A DNA stretch of 6,187 nt from Acidobacteriota bacterium (GTDB lineage: Bacteria; Acidobacteriota; Terriglobia; Terriglobales; Acidobacteriaceae): the NCBI GenBank assembly GCA_003225615.1, contig QIAS01000245.1, positions 1 through 6,187 of the forward strand, in the 5' to 3' direction. Each line of letters opens with the position of its first letter. Position 1 is the stretch's first letter. The translations under genes and the position numbers were made by a program. Below, piece by piece: positions 5,790-6,187 of this stretch. The notes under the pieces were generated by a model. It was not told where the DNA came from. It did no database searches and saw only the letters and a list, made by a program, of their open reading frames with translations.

Positions 5790-5996
5790 ATGCCCCGAAA
5801 GCGCTCCATCAAAGCTCGTTGTCCCATCTGCAAAAAAGAGGTCAAGAAGTCCGACTCCGAGTTCCCCTTCTGCAGCGAGCGGTGCCGAATAGTTGATTTA
5901 GGTAAGTGGGCCAGTGGCGCCTACGTAATCTCTTCCCCGGTCCAGGACACCAGCGAAGACGCCCCAGAAGACGACAAATCCAAGCAAAACCGGTAA
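5790..5996 (+). CDS. yacG: YacG family zinc-binding DNA gyrase inhibitor
   Basis: YacG is a small cytoplasmic zinc protein; the E. coli member binds GyrB and inhibits gyrase. The 68-residue product has the full family pattern: CPIC (Cys11, Cys14) and FCSERCRIVDLGKWASG (Cys28, Cys32), giving four zinc ligands. The length matches the E. coli protein (about 65 residues). The tail is acidic and polar (residues 50-68), as in other members, and probably flexible. The start ATG has no clear Shine-Dalgarno sequence (the upstream bases read GACTGTGCTCC). It follows rimO by 42 bases on the same strand with no terminator between them, so co-transcription is likely. Family assignment is strong; gyrase inhibition in this organism is inferred. 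Confidence 0.92.
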   Translation: MPRKRSIKARCPICKKEVKKSDSEFPFCSERCRIVDLGKWASGAYVISSPVQDTSEDAPEDDKSKQNR

Positions 5997-6025
5997 AACT
6001 ATTTGTCGAACAACGGGCGAGATGA

Positions 6026-6065
6026 TCTCAAGCTGTCCTGAGAAGTAGCGGAACAACAGCTTGGG
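6026..6065 (+). promoter_or_regulatory. Overlapping alternative hairpins ahead of the probable pgpA
   Basis: CTCAAGCTGT (6027-6036) can pair with ACAGCTTGGG (6056-6065), ten pairs with one G-U. Alternatively TCTCA (6026-6030) can pair with TGAGA (6039-6043). The two share bases and cannot form together. The region lies between yacG and the next gene, so it could shape the transcript there. No T-run or known motif accompanies it; any regulatory role is a guess. Confidence 0.3.
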
Positions 6066-6085
6066 CGCACGGCACTACTGCAATC

Positions 6086-6187
6086 ATGAACGCTGCCAGC
6101 AATATGCGGGAAAGTACAGTCAGTTCCCCACAAGGGTCCTCCGCCCCCGCATGGGCGAGGTTGACGGCCACATTCTTCGGCGTTGGT
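6086..6187 (+). CDS. pgpA: Probable phosphatidylglycerophosphatase A, 5' end only
   Basis: Thirty-four codons are visible before the window ends. After a polar, serine-rich leader (residues 2-20) comes PAWARLTATFFGVG. The ATFFGVG string followed by the window edge is where PgpA proteins start their first membrane segment, normally continuing toward a PGT motif. PgpA removes the phosphate of phosphatidylglycerophosphate in the inner membrane to make phosphatidylglycerol. The ATG at 6086 lacks a clear Shine-Dalgarno sequence, and the ATG at 6104 (residue 7) is an alternative start. It lies 89 bases after yacG on the same strand. The assignment rests on a very short motif; another membrane protein is possible. 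Confidence 0.55.
   Translation, partial: MNAASNMRESTVSSPQGSSAPAWARLTATFFGVG

Noticed and set aside
1..6187. CRISPR array, tRNA, transposase, toxin-antitoxin or phage defence genes
   Set aside because: No spaced direct repeats, cloverleaf, or proteins of these classes were found on either strand.

Overview
The window looks like chromosomal DNA of a GC-rich, Gram-negative-type bacterium. The flavour of the proteins (a single-chain-type TgpA transglutaminase, a long RimO with an extended linker, an orphan small beta-barrel protein) suggests an acidobacterium of the Koribacter/Terriglobus kind. That assignment is inference from remembered protein style, not from a search. Most of the content is housekeeping. 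I see no phage, transposase, CRISPR array or tRNA.

Layout. (1) Positions 1-767, minus strand: the N-terminal three quarters of fabH (3-oxoacyl-ACP synthase III), cut by the window edge just before the expected HQAN motif. It uses a TTG start. (2) Positions 768-1143: not empty. It carries a bacterial signal recognition particle RNA gene (ffs) on the minus strand at about 866-974 with its own sigma70-like promoter, then a composite repeat-like patch at 1019-1075. (3) Positions 1144-3366, plus strand: a TgpA-type transglutaminase split in two in-frame pieces by one TAG codon. The second piece also lacks five residues in the most conserved stretch of the catalytic domain. (4) Positions 3414-4046, minus strand: a small secreted beta-barrel outer-membrane protein, converging on the transglutaminase. 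(5) Positions 4047-4253: an intergenic region with a strong palindromic hairpin. (6) Positions 4254 to the end, plus strand: rimO (ribosomal protein S12 methylthiotransferase), yacG (zinc-binding gyrase inhibitor family) and the first 34 codons of a probable pgpA (phosphatidylglycerophosphatase A), probably co-transcribed at least in part.

How the parts relate. fabH starts fatty-acid synthesis, pgpA acts in phospholipid synthesis, SRP RNA targets membrane proteins, and the split TgpA and the barrel protein sit in the inner and outer membrane, so much of the window serves the envelope. rimO modifies the ribosome and yacG touches DNA topology. No shared pathway is evident, and I did not find a convincing new biological system. 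The points most worth a second look are the doubly damaged (or recoded) TgpA locus, the SRP RNA with an altered tip, and the two repeat-like intergenic elements.
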